From Capillidium heterosporum (Eukaryota; Entomophthoromycota; Entomophthoromycetes; Entomophthorales; Capillidiaceae), in the NCBI GenBank assembly GCA_016630905.1, contig WBMQ01000004.1:310001-374000 (forward strand): 64,000 nucleotides of DNA, read 5' to 3'. Positions 46,511 through 58,026 of this stretch are shown here, piece by piece. The translations under genes were made by a program, and so were the position numbers. Positions within the stretch are counted from its first letter, which is position 1. Each line of letters begins with the position of its first letter. The notes below the pieces were generated by a model, which had not been told where the DNA came from, did no database searches, and worked only from the letters and a program-made list of their open reading frames with translations.

Positions 46511-48631
46511 TATTCTTGTCCATGGTTCGAAAAATGATACAGGGTAAACATAATCAAAACATGTAACGAAAGCAGATAGATGACTAGTATAGCTCGAGTC
46601 AAATGATTCTGGAGAAAAAGGCGCATAATAGTTAGAGCAATCCGGTCAGGTGGCGTTCAAAGTTTGATACCTTCGGGTTGCTTCCTACCAATACAAAGAT
46701 ACAAACGTTAATTAAAGGACTAAAGCTATAAAAATAGTTACCTTAGTCTTAAACTCCATAAAGGGATTGATAGTATCATCGTAAGGCTGTCTATAGGCAT
46801 CCTCCACATTGTTGGAACTTGTAGCGACGTTTGCATTGTCAAAGTTCTTGTTGAAGCGAACCCTCTCATATAGCTTTAAGTTGTCGTCGTAAAGCTTGGA
46901 GTTGTTGCGATTCAAATACTTAATCTGGTCTTGCAAATTTCGAACCTCTTCCTCCAGCTCTAGGGTCCGGTTACGGAACCGATCTCGTTGCGAGCTGACG
47001 ATATTGACCATAGGTTGGCCATGGATCTCAGAGCTGTTTTTGCGGGCCAGACCTACCAACTTGTCATCGGTAGTGGAGCTATCGCCTGTAGCGTTGGGAT
47101 CGTTATTGAGTAAAGGTGAAGTAGGTTGCATGAGGTCCAATTCCAGCTTTTTAACTAAATCGGTCAGCTCTTGGACCTTATTTTTTGAATTGGCTAGTTG
47201 ATGTTCCAAGTCCAATTTGGTTTCGTTGAGTTGCTTGAGTTCCAAGTTGGTCTGGGTTAGTGCTTGCTGGTGGCTTTTGTTTTTACGCACTAGAGACGCC
47301 ATAAGTGAGCTATCATTGCTGTCGCCGTCGAGTATAGGACTAGTTCGAGGGGTTTGGTTGGTGTCGTATTGATCGGGGAATTCGACAAACTACAGTAGAA
47401 GCAGTAAGAAGGCGGTTAAACAGATAAATTACCTTGAGGACTTCCAGTTCGTTCTTAATTTGGTCGTAGTCTTTGAATTGGTCCAATCTATTAATTAGTG
47501 CTTTGTTTTCAGCCACCTATTTATATATATAAATACTGATTGAATATATATAAATGGCTTACCTGTTCCTCTAAAGTATTCTTCAAGTTCATAATATCCT
47601 TATTGTGCTTTAGATTCAACTCAGTAATCTCGTTTTTAGCCAAATCCAAGTCGACGAAAAGTTTAGCTAGTTCTTTCTCCTGTTCCATAATCCTTGAGTT
47701 TGAACTGCCACTTTCGATGAAATTAGGAGATAGCAAAGGCGCGTCGGTACCGTTATCCAGATTCCCATTAGATAGACTACTTAATTTACTTTTCAATTTT
47801 TCGTTGTCCCGGTTGAGTGAAGCGATGGTATCTTTACTAACCTGTAGTTCTTCCAACATAAGTTCAAACTGATTGATTTCACTTTTGGTGTTCTCCATTT
47901 TGAACTGGTTCGTCTCCATCAACCTTTTCTGAGCTAAATCTTGGTTCTCATGTAAACTTTGTAGCTGCAGCTGTAGGTTCTGAATAGTTTCTTTATACTC
48001 GACCTCTTTGTTGTGGTTGACTTTGTTGACTTCTTTAAGCTCCAATTTCAACTCCATCTCTTTCTTAGCAATCTGGTCGATTAAGGTGGCATCGAACTGC
48101 TCCCTCAGTTTAATTTCTCCGTCCAGCTTGGCTTTTAAAGTTTCGACTTCGGTTTCCTTCTGCTTTAGTTTAGTGTTCAAGCTCTCCACTTGCTTCGATT
48201 GGCTGTTGTCGATATCCAACTGGTTGATAATTTTGTTGAATGTAGAAGTTGGGTCGGGTAGGTCATTTAACTTGCCATACACTTTTATCAGTTGTGCTTC
48301 CGAACTCTTGGTCCTCTTGGTTAAGCTGTCGATCTCGCCTTGATAGGCTTTTAAAAGTGACTTGATATCGGTTAGCTTCTTTTCGTCAGCTGCCTTCCGA
48401 AACTCTTTAGTCATGTCCGCCAATTTCTTACGGGCATCTACTGAAGCCTTCTGTTGGTCACCTACTTCGGTACTGAACTTTTCGAGCTCGACCTGTAGTA
48501 CATTTAACTCACATGCTATAAAAAATTAACATTTTATTTAGATATAGCTTACCTTCCCATAATGCAGTTACTTTATCCAAGCTCAAGTTGTCTTTGTCAG
48601 TAGCCTTCTCTTTTTTTTCGGAACTTGACAT
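46511..48631 (-). CDS. CASP/Coy1 Golgi coiled-coil protein with a +1 frame change before the membrane anchor
   Basis: Exons 48553-48631, 47563-48515, 47433-47516, 46742-47389 and 46511-46684. The N-terminus (LDKVTALWEACELNVLQVEL, RKKLADMTKEF, LLKAYQGEIDSLTKRTK, YGKLNDLPDPTSTF) and FKDYDQIKNELEVLKFVEF are family hallmarks of CASP/CUX1 and yeast Coy1. Almost all the rest is coiled coil, ending RYLN..LYERVRF and NPFMEFKTKEATRRYQTLNAT. Frame 0 then meets TGA at 46646-46648. One base on, the sequence reads DRIALTIMRLFLQNHLTRA, then ILVIYLLSLHVLIMFTLYHF, exactly the expected C-terminal anchor, and ends at TAA (46511). Frame +1 has its own stop (TGA) a few codons earlier, so the change must lie within about ten bases. 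The protein tethers vesicles in intra-Golgi traffic. Divergent from the Nbs1 gene. Confidence 0.88.
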
Positions 48632-48869
48632 TGTTGGCGATGTTGTAAAAAGAATCAGCCTGTAAAAACTAATTTCGCCAACTAAATTAAACTACGTAGT
48701 TAAATTACTTCTCCAATCGTTCTGGATTACTTTGTACAGTTTATTAAACGTTACTTACAAAAATTGTAGGTTTAATTTAAAACATAAGGGATAGTTTCAG
48801 CACTGATGGAAAAGAATATAATTAGAAGCTTATTTAATTTCTCAGCTTTACTTTACCTGCAAGAAGAAT

Positions 48870-50483
48870 ATGATATATAGGATAGTTGATACAGATAGTA
48901 GAGGCAATTCAATACAATATATAAATCCAATAAGCCCTACCTATTATTTAAATGAGCAGTTAAATGAAGTCCATTTACCAGCCACTTTAGATTTTCAGCT
49001 AATCGACGATAATTTAACTTTAAAAGTCAGCAATAGTTTAAATATTTCAGTAAGAGTCGATAATGTTAATACCAATTTCAGTACAGATAATGAAATAAAT
49101 TTGAGTAATTCCAATAAGTTATTTATCAGCCTGAATAATTCGAAGCTAAGCAAGACTTTTTTAATTGAAAAGCTAGTTTTCAACTTTAGTTTACCAAAAT
49201 CTATGAAGGATACCAAAATCGTCCAAACATGCAAAAGGTAAAGATTTGGTGCGAATTTATTAACACAGCTATTTTTTCTATTAAGTCTAGGTATCAGTTA
49301 TAACTTTACGGATTCCAACAATACTACGCATGTAACAATGAAAAGTTTGAAGCCCAATCCCAAATTGCTGAAAGCTCTAATTGAGAATAAGGCTTTGATT
49401 ACAGATAGTTACTTGGCCGATTTAGTTACAGCCATCAATACTCGAATAAATGTACCTGAGCCTAGTAACTATCTACCGGATTTAGAAAATAGTTTAGTAA
49501 ACGTCGACAAGCAGTATTTCCATATGAAATTCGATAGAAAATTGTTGTTTAAAGATGCCGCTGTTTTAACTGAACATAGCTATAAGGTAAAGTTTTTTAT
49601 CAATTAGTTAAAATTAACCATTTTAGACGGATAAAATAAATTCGATGCTAGACCTTTGCTCGTCAACGAATATTACTTTACCGGATCGATACTTGAATGC
49701 TACGAAAAAGCAACTGGAAAGCTACTTTAATCAAATTGTAGAGGATAAAAAGTACTTGGTAGTTGTTGAGCCGGACAAGGGAAGTTCTTGGAAAAACTAT
49801 TTGGAAGTCGATTTCAACAATAGCTTAAAGTAATTTATTTTTACTGTATTATATATTGAAGTTTATCTTCTATATCTAGTTGGAAGCTAGTTAAATTTCA
49901 AGATCTGTTTAATTTTATCATCAAAAACCAACTGCCCTTTGACAATTTCGTTCAAACCGAAGCCAAACTTGCTGAGCAAGTCGAACTCAATACTCCAGAA
50001 ACCGCTACTGACATTATAACTCAGATTACCAACGTTGTAGATCTTGCCTCAGCTACAGTTCATCATATAGTGGATGAAGAAGTTGATATCAAAGCTATTT
50101 CTAAACCTACTCGTACGGATACACAGGACATAAACGTAAATTTTAGCTATCTTTACATTGTTAACTGATACATTTTCTAGTTAGATACTGAAACCCAGTC
50201 CAAAACATACTACAGTCTCAACACCCATAGTAAAAGCTTGAAAGATAAAGTCGATTCCCTATTAGATCCTAATACAAATACAAAAGTCTACATCAAAACT
50301 AAGAATATCATACCATTTACTAAAAATGCCAGGTCTCAACCAAGTAGCAACCAAAGTCGTCAATCAAACTTCAAGAGGTTCAAAATGAAGCCGGATTCTA
50401 TACATGCTTTGCCTAAAATCATCGAAACTAAGAGGGACCCATCATTTAGTGATAAATTTAAACCAAGTTTGGGTTCGCAGTAG
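48870..50483 (+). CDS. Nbs1 (nibrin) homologue of the MRN complex
   Basis: Exons 48870-49237, 49286-49586, 49627-49829, 49880-50135 and 50181-50483; 476 residues, short for the family. The N-terminal 110 residues have the beta-rich layout of a divergent FHA domain. A BRCT-like segment follows (SLGISYNFTDSNNTTHVTMK, KALIENKALITDSYLADLVT, then YLPDLENSL and LFKDAAVL), and a second BRCT-like unit (YLVVVEPDKGSSW and a WKLV strand). The C-terminus contains NFKRFKM, matching the Mre11-binding NFKxFxK motif of Nbs1. I saw no clear ATM-binding acidic/FxF tail. Known role: recruiting Mre11-Rad50 to DNA double-strand breaks. The exon 2 acceptor at 49284-49285 (ATTAAG) is needed for SLGISYNF. Confidence 0.75.
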
Positions 50484-50725
50484 CTAATCAGCCAGTAAAG
50501 TAAATGGCTGAGTAGGTAATTTTATCCAATATATTTTCTACTATGTATTACTTTCCTATAGCATATATACTGCAAGGTCTTTGTACTTTTTAACTAAATA
50601 TAAAGTTAAATCCTTATTTTCATTTTATTTCATACTATTTCCATAAATACAGCTAGTCGATATCCATGTTTTTCGATATAAATTATATAGTTTTGATAAA
50701 TCGATTAGTTTTATTCATATTAGAC

Positions 50726-51920
50726 TTAACCTACATACTCCCTATAAGCCAAAAGGTTAGGAGTACCTTCCGGTACCTCGGTAATGACTCCTTTAGTAGC
50801 TCCCTCATACAACTTCTTGGTAATTATTTCTGGAGAGGGAAGTTCACCTTTCCACAGTGAGATTATATCAGCTACGATACCAGCAACATGTGGCGAAGCC
50901 ATAGAAGTCCCAGTAAGAACTCTAGTAGCGTTTCTCGTGTCCTTCCAGGCTGATTCGATACGGTAACCAGGGGCAAGGATCTTGACACATCTACCAAAGT
51001 TTGACCCGTAGTGGAATTGATCCAAGTTTCTGGTGGCACCTACAGTTATAGCTTTCGATGCCGAAGCTGGAGACCACTGACAGGCATCCCCATTGTAGTT
51101 ACTAGCAGCAACCACTACGTAGACACCTAAGTCTACCGCATTGTTGACGGCATCGTTGAAATCCTTGTCTACACCACCACCTACTGACAAATTGATAACT
51201 TTGCCTTTAATCGTTTCACCTTGGCGTGGTTTGTCGTTGATAGCATACTCGATAGCGGCAATCATATCTGTGGCGTAGCCAAAGTTGTTATCCTTGATCA
51301 CTTTGAGGGCGATTAAATTAGCCTTCTTGGCGACACCGTACTTGCGACCGGCTACGATTCCTGCAACATGGGTGCCATGACCGTTGACATCGACGTCGGT
51401 GGAGCAGCAGGCGAACGTCTTACCCCAACGGGCTCGGCCTTCGAAATCTTCGTGGTTGGTGTTTATTCCCGTATCTAGGATGTAGACATTGACATCTTTG
51501 CCAGAGTTTTCGTTATAAATGAATTTTCCGGCATCCTCAGCAGTTAGTTTCGTACGCTGAGCAATTCGAGTCAAACCCCACTGAGCATCAGTCTGTAAGG
51601 CATTTATGGTGTATACCTGGTCCTTGCGCACACTGCTGATCTCTGGCTGAGATTTAATCCATTGCAAAACTTCCTCAGAGAAGTCGCCACCGTACCCTTG
51701 CAGAACTCTGTTGAATTTATGGAGGATGGTATTATCTCCACTGGAACGACTCGTAGATGCTGCCGCTTGGATCTTAGCTTCGAGGGCTTGGTAGTGGACG
51801 TCGTAATCTGAACTCGATCGAGAGTTGCCTTTATGGAACCGGACGATATAAGCGTTCGCAACTGAAGTTGGATGCTAGTGCGAGGATAAAAGATAACGTA
51901 CTGCTGAAGTGGAATTTCAT
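50726..51920 (-). CDS. secreted subtilase (proteinase K-like, S8A) with a +1 frame change in the leader
   Basis: Mature part, 50726-51600: catalytic Asp in VYILDTGINTNHEDF, His in GHGTHVAGIVAG and Ser in GTSMASPHVAG; the oxyanion Asn is in VVAASNYNGDA. A signal peptide MKFHFSSTLSFILALAS starts at 51920. The inhibitor_I9 propeptide is present (YIVRFHKGNS, NTILHKFNRVLQGYGGDFSE, VLQWIKSQPEISSVRKDQ) but lies one base (+1) out of frame with the signal peptide. Frame 0 would stop at 29 codons, while VANAYIVRFHKG in the +1 frame is the classic I9 start, so the change lies within about 25 bases near 51860-51875. No intron can explain it. In fungi these proteases degrade host or dead protein extracellularly. 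A broken relative lies at 59890-60910. Confidence 0.88.
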
Positions 51921-53249
51921 GTTGTCTGTAATGCAAGGAGTTGGTAATTGATCCCTTTATATATGTCTTCAGATCTTATATTTTAAAGCTTTCTCACTGT
52001 AAAGTATGTAAAGAAGTCACATTCGCAAGTCACCATATATCACCTGGTATGTCTGCAATTGCGTGTACACATGTATACTTACAAATAAGACCTTTGAGAT
52101 AAGGATGTTGTTACAATAAGTCTCCCTTCAAGGATTTGGATTTCGGCTCGGAACGACTATCCGATAGTAAAATTTTGAGTTAGAATGTTGTGTGACCTTA
52201 AAGATATGTACTGATAATAAATAGAGGTATGTACTATTATAATCACAGTTCGGCTATAGTAGACTATTTAATATACAGTTGAAAATGTGATAAGTCAGCA
52301 GTAACACTTCCTATTATCATGTACCTTTAGTGCTGTCTCTATGCCTATCTACTTTGAGATTTGAGATGCTTTTATATAAGACAAGTCACATTTTAAATAC
52401 GGACGGAGCTAATACTATAGAGCAGCATATATATATTCTATTTAAATTGAGATAGTAGGTGGAAATGTAGTCATTATGGATCGTGTGCACATCTTATAAG
52501 ACGTCAAAAGACACTATCAGAAGATATGCACATTTGTAAAATTAACTCACTTGCTATTAGGTATACTAATATTATTCACACATATCAAATATAGTATGCA
52601 AACTATTTCTAGACCATTTTCCTTGTATATCAGCTCTACATATCGATCCTACTTTCACATATTATGGAAAATTCACATTTGAAGTTTAGTCTTCAAACTC
52701 ATTAAGATTTAACTTGGAGTTTGAAGGAGTTTTATTAGTTTCAAAATTCAGTAGTACCACCATTACCCAGAAATGTAGCTCACATAGTTTTAAAAGCATA
52801 AGGCTCATTCTAATGGATCAAAAACCTTGAACTACAGAAATTTTGGCCTTGAAGAATCGAAGCTTTAGTTGCAATAAGTAAGCTTGATGCAATAGCATTT
52901 GAGCGTCTCTTCATCATCACTTGATCTTCCAACTTGCTTGTTTAATGGGTGTCCGTTAGAGAATTTGAAGCAGTTTAAGCATGGTTATAACTGCAAGGTC
53001 GACGATGAACGAGTAAGATATGTTAATTATAGAAACCATAGCCCTTAATTAGTAAGCATACTTAAATAAAGTCAAATATATTTATCGTTTATACATATGC
53101 TATTCAAAGTTAAGAACTGAAGTATAAGCACTTGGATCTAAATATACTTTACATATCTAAATAGAAATCAAGTAAATATATTAGTAAATTTAAATACAAG
53201 TATAATAGAATCACCAATAAAATGATTTATTAAGAAAAATCGAGTTAAG
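51921..53249. other. intergenic, AT-rich
   Basis: Holds the subtilase promoter (TATATAAAGG about 35 bases above the start codon). No other feature supported. Confidence 0.5.
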
Positions 53250-53694
53250 CCTATGAGATAAAATCCATAGACAAAGCAAAATTTCTGAAGCAGTAAGGGC
53301 AGATAGTTTTATCGAGAGCCTTGGACAGTGATAATTATATAATTCTCATGGAACTTGATAGTGACAATAAATTGTTTACAAGCTACTATATTTACGTTTA
53401 GTTTAAATAAATAATTACTCTTCGAGTTCTGAAATTTGACAATGGAGTCCATGGCTTCAATCTGACTTAATTTACACATCATGTAGCAAACTTTACTGTG
53501 TTGTATATCCTAAAAGTAATCAAATTTGAAGCTGGTTATTTTAAATCGAAAAGCATACTTCTATCCTAAAGTTAGTTTTAGTAGATGTAAGCCGATGCCT
53601 ACCTATAAATATGTACATAGAAGTTATTTCGAGTTAGAGCAGCAACACCTTCGGTGCTCGGTAGCCTTAACATATCGTTATAGGTTTGTTCCAT
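53250..53694 (-). pseudogene. family A copy 6, decayed
   Basis: Close relative of copy 4. Exon 1 is intact (MEQTYNDMLRLPSTEGVA, then TRNNFYVH), but the donor after it reads AT instead of GT. Exon 2 keeps SNLITFRIYNTVK and contains stops and frame changes. Exon 3 keeps VACKQFIVTIKFHENYIII and, in a shifted frame, KTICPYCFRNFALSMDFIS. A TATAAATAGG box is still present upstream. A zinc-finger relic runs divergently at 54150-54830, so this is a dead copy of the same two-gene module. Confidence 0.7.
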
Positions 53695-54149
53695 CTTCAC
53701 CTTAAGCTTTACCACTGGTGATTAACTTAAGTTTGAGGATAGTTGATGTGGTAGGGAAAATAGTCCTATTTATATTTTTTCAAATGTATCCAGTACCCAT
53801 CTGTCAATTCCACTTTCCAAGTGTGAGATACAAGTAAAGCTTTATAGTAATTACCAATTAAGCTACAGAATAAGGTATCTATTTTGGCCTAGGTCGATAA
53901 GGCTATCGACCCTCAGAGGTGTTGATGTAGATAGATGTCCTCCATTTCCTGATTTAGGATAGTTTGGATCTAAATTTCAACTTAAACTTTACTAAAAAAT
54001 GGTGATTAGGTATTCTATGATTTCACATTCGCATACTGTCAATTCTTGAACAGGTCAAAGGCTTAGTTCATTAGCTATCGAACACTTCCTTTCCTATAAA
54101 CCCTGCTTTATAAGTTTAAAATATGTGATATATAATAACAAGGATAAGT
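53695..54149. other. module spacer
   Basis: Spacer between the divergent relics; about 53905-54130 is homologous to 21365-21545 and partly to 46030-46110. Confidence 0.45.
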
Positions 54150-54830
54150 ATCCCTACCAACTTCAAAATCAACCTAATCGGTACGATCCTTATCGAAGAT
54201 AATCTTGCTCATCCACCTTTAACTTCAATTCCAATAACGATGCTAACCTTGAAAGTATTTAGAATCAACAAAGACTATTTATTATTCATTATTAGAGTTA
54301 TAAGATATCTGCAAGTGGAGTTATATTACAAACTTTATTGGCCGGTACTCTATTTAAAACACATTCTAAACTACCACATATAAACGAATACTACAAAATA
54401 ATGAAATATCCTTGCTAACTATGCTAATTTCCCAATCCTAGATTTCAATTGTATTTCATCTGAGCTTTCACAACTCATAGTAACCTCCTACAGCCTAAGC
54501 ACTTTTCACTCTTATAATTTGTCCATCCTACTATGGCAACTCTTATAGGCATCCTCCCAACAAAAGTCAATATCCTAATTACTTTCACTATTGTAAACTG
54601 TCTACCTTCCTCTTCATTTAAATTTTACCAGCTTTTACGATCTTGGAAATTTAGGGCCTGTGAAAAATTGAAAGCTAAATCTATGCTTGAAGATATATAT
54701 AATGAAAACGGTCATAAAATAAGTTTCATTAAATGTATAGGATCTACAAATGTAGTCATCAATTATATGGAAAAGCTTATGAGGCGCTAAATTATATAAA
54801 CGGGCATATCGCTAAAAGAACCATGAATCT
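54150..54830 (+). pseudogene. zinc-finger gene relic, module 4
   Basis: Begins LQNQPNRYDPYRR and STFNFNSNN, matching the intact gene's LQNLQDQYDSYQQ and SSIFNYNSNN. After poorly alignable middle sequence, one frame near 54745-54825 reads IYKCSHQLYGKAYEALNYIN then GHIAKR, a degenerate copy of IYRCTYPSCQKAYGALNHLN with the second Cys lost and the His pair damaged. Several frame changes and stops separate these parts. An open frame at 54533-54790 is not the ancestral frame at its end. Confidence 0.6.
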
Positions 54831-56470
54831 AGATGTATGTTTTATTAACTCTATCATATCACTCAGAAACTCTACTAGTAATAAGTAGGTTGTAGCTTTA
54901 ATCTTTGATAAGTGTATTTGGCTTTGTTTTTTAATCTTCACTACTCTTTTTATTTAAATGGTGATGTTCTACTTCGCCCTTACTCTTATTCATACTCTAC
55001 AGTAAAAACTGATCTAGTTGCTTTCTACCTTTCTATACCTTCAAGACTTAATCTTTTGTACTTTCTCTATTTAACTAGTTTAACTATATTTACTAGTGTT
55101 TTCAATCATTTTTTATAAAAAAGCTTCGATATAGTTAACTTTTCTCCATCAAGCTTATTCAAATTTCGAGAAAGCCACTACTATCTATAAATAATAATAT
55201 AATAGACATGGAGTCTCTAACTTTTCATTTGAAAAATGCTCAAAAGCTTTAATAACACCTTAAACTTTCGATATATAGGAAAAATCAAATACAAGAGGCA
55301 TGGCCTTTTGGAAATACACTAGATTTTTTAATTTATCCATACTTTATCAGACAAAAGTTTTATATAAGGCCTAGCTGCTTTTATTACATTTTGATATAAT
55401 ATAAACTATATGATTTAGGTCCATAGTTTCAATTTTCAGGCCTAAAATAAGCTTCAACTATCTCAATTTATTAGAAACATATACTAACACGAATATCAAT
55501 TCAAATTTTGAATTGAAATCAAAAAATGTAGTGATTTTCAATAACTAGTGTTATCGAAATTGGTTGGAAGGTCATTTAAACTATACAACTTCTTTCTAGT
55601 TCCCCACTCCTCACTTGAAATGATGAAATGTCTACATCACTTAGAAGATAGAAGCGATATAGGACTCCACATTGTAGTTTCACTTCATCTCTTTTATATT
55701 ATAAAAGATTCATTTGGGACATTTGAATAAGGAAATGTGGGGTATTTTAAAATTTCTTTCGAGCTTCTATAAATATAGATCTATTAATTTGTCCCACTAG
55801 TTCAAAATAAAATCAGAAATACCATCACTTTAAACTGCTGCAGTTGTACCCTAGCTTGAGCCTATTGATATTGGAATCCAATTCTGTCAAGGTGGATGTT
55901 AAAATTTATCTAGATTTATTATATAAATCAGGAGCCAAGATACGATTATATCACTAGGCACAGATTAATCTGTTACCATTGCTTATATAAACCAAGACAA
56001 ATTAAATTAAGTTTGTAAAATTATATAGATATCCGAACTAACGCGTCTACCCTTTTCTACAACTAATTAATTGAGAGGAACAGTAGGGTACCTGACCTTT
56101 CAGTAAGATGCACAGCCTACCATAACCAAACATTTAATAAGGAGTAGGATCTGGAGAATTTAAATAAAATCTTTTCCAAATGTAACATGAGGAAAAAAAT
56201 CATTAAAATTTCTCTTCATCAAACTATATTACTATAAAGGCTGGAAGACATCCGGTACATGGAAAGTAGAGGTACACACTCCTATATTTTAAATTGAAAT
56301 GGATTTTTTCCAATATACTTTGCACTTGGGAAGCAATTACTTTTAGGGGATAGTTGTCATTGGAAAGAAGATATATAAAGGTAGCTGAGTTGGCAGTAAA
56401 GTTTAAATAAAACTCATTGAACTGAGTATCAATAAAGCTCTAATCTCCATCCTAATTAATTCCTCCAGTC
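54831..56470. other. intergenic, AT-rich
   Basis: No gene supported; small open frames at 54912-55118 and 55548-55730 lack signal. A TATATAAAGG box lies near 56370, upstream of the CAP gene. Confidence 0.5.
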
Positions 56471-57109
56471 ATGAAGTCTTTTGGTAGCGTAGCATTGCTA
56501 ACTTTGATATCTAGCCTGATGGTAATACTTGGTGCCCCCAGCTACTCCTCCAATGGAATTGAGGTCGGCTCCAACCTACAGATCTTACCTCAAAACCCTA
56601 GCGCCAACAAGCCTCACTACACCAACAGCCATAAACCCCGCAAGCCTAAGAAGCCTAGTTACAGCGTCAGCCCCCAACCCCCTAAGGCTCCCAGTGGCCC
56701 AACCCCCAGCAACGGTGGCTTCAATATCCAGCTGATGCTGCAATTGGTGAACGCTGAACGTGCCAAAGTAGGTGCTCAACCCCTAAATCTAAATCAAGAC
56801 CTATGTAACGCAGCCCAAAATCATTCTGATGATCAAGCAAAAGCCCATCAGATGACTCATACCGGTTCAAATGGCTCCAGTCCTTCTGATCGGTGCAAGG
56901 CAGCTGGCTACAAAAGCGGTTTCATTGGTGAAAACGTAGCTTGGAATCAAAAAGATGTCAACAGTGTTATGCAAGCTTGGATCAACAGCCCTGGACACTA
57001 TGCAAATATCGTCAATAAGAGTTATAAAGACTTTGGAGCCGGCATGAGTGATTTGTACTGGACCCAAACTTTTGGAGGTGGTGTATCTAGTAACAACGGT
57101 GGTTATTAG
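56471..57109 (+). CDS. secreted CAP/PR-1 (SCP/TAPS) domain protein
   Basis: 212 residues, no intron. Signal peptide MKSFGSVALLTLISSLMVIL, then a Pro/Ser/Lys-rich linker of about 70 residues (HKPRKPKKPSYSVSPQPPK), then the CAP domain: LVNAERAKVGAQPL, ALCNAAQ-like first helix with HSDDQA, HTGSNGSSPSDRCKAAGYKS, the signature GENVAWN, the HYANIVNKSYKDFGAG motif and the terminal WTQTFGGG. The candidate metal/sterol-cavity residues His, Glu (GENVA) and His (GHY) are present. Fungal CAP proteins bind sterols or act at host surfaces; the exact role is unknown. Pro-rich stalks are common in this class. Confidence 0.9.
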   Translation: MKSFGSVALLTLISSLMVILGAPSYSSNGIEVGSNLQILPQNPSANKPHYTNSHKPRKPKKPSYSVSPQPPKAPSGPTPSNGGFNIQLMLQLVNAERAKVGAQPLNLNQDLCNAAQNHSDDQAKAHQMTHTGSNGSSPSDRCKAAGYKSGFIGENVAWNQKDVNSVMQAWINSPGHYANIVNKSYKDFGAGMSDLYWTQTFGGGVSSNNGGY

Positions 57110-58026
57110 TTATCGAAAGTTGCATCTACTCAGTAGATGGTTTTCTTTCTTTCTCTACCTTTATTTTATTTAAGCTTTGCTTTCGACCCACTTGGTTAAT
57201 ACTTTCGTCGTATGGCTTTGATAGCGTATAATGATATTTTTACCCAATAAACATTTGTAAACTACTGAGGAATGGATACATTTTAAATGGTTTGTCACTA
57301 ATTCTTATATGCAAAGCTAAAATATACATAATCTAAGTATCGATATGTAGATTGAAAGGCATGGTGTTCCTCATATTTTGAAGCTCCATTTTCAATCTAC
57401 ATCGAAATTTACGTAAAGTTTGAAGGTTATATCTACAAGGTTTCGAAGTTAGGTAATCTCTTCATACTAATTTCTTGTGAATGCATTTATAACATTTGAA
57501 GTATAGAGACTATTGGAGCTTTAATGATACTACTAGCTTCCAGCCTTAAAAAAATTAGAGTAAACAGGATTTCATTGCTGTATGGCAGTGGTATGAAGCT
57601 TATCGATACAATATCGAGTCGATATCCCATGTTGGCTACTTTATCCCATTATTCGTCATTCAAGTATGCGCCTAAAGTTAATACTTTTATAGGCATGCAT
57701 TGTTCCCTTGTAGAATGTCTTGACTATACCCATTATTGAAGCATTCAAGTTACTATTACGTTCCAAATTTACTAGAGTCTAATGTACAATTCTATCAATA
57801 TAAAGTTTGAGACTTTGACATAAATGTCTTTATCATCCTTGAACAGAATAGTACGAAACTATGACGAATAAATTGTTGCTCAATTAGTGCTCACCATGAA
57901 ATCATTATCGATTGGTAAAAAAATTGACGTAGGCGGAGGTCATAATCGTGCTGGCAAATGCTGGGGTATATAAAGTGGCTATCGCCTACCTTTTGCCAAT
58001 AAACAAACGAACAAGAATAAATTAAG
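57110..58026. other. intergenic with a 13-bp hairpin
   Basis: A perfect stem ATGTAGATTGAAA (57345-57357) with its complement at 57390-57402 encloses 32 bases. Otherwise AT-rich. GGGGTATATAAAG near 57962 is the promoter of the next gene. Confidence 0.45.
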
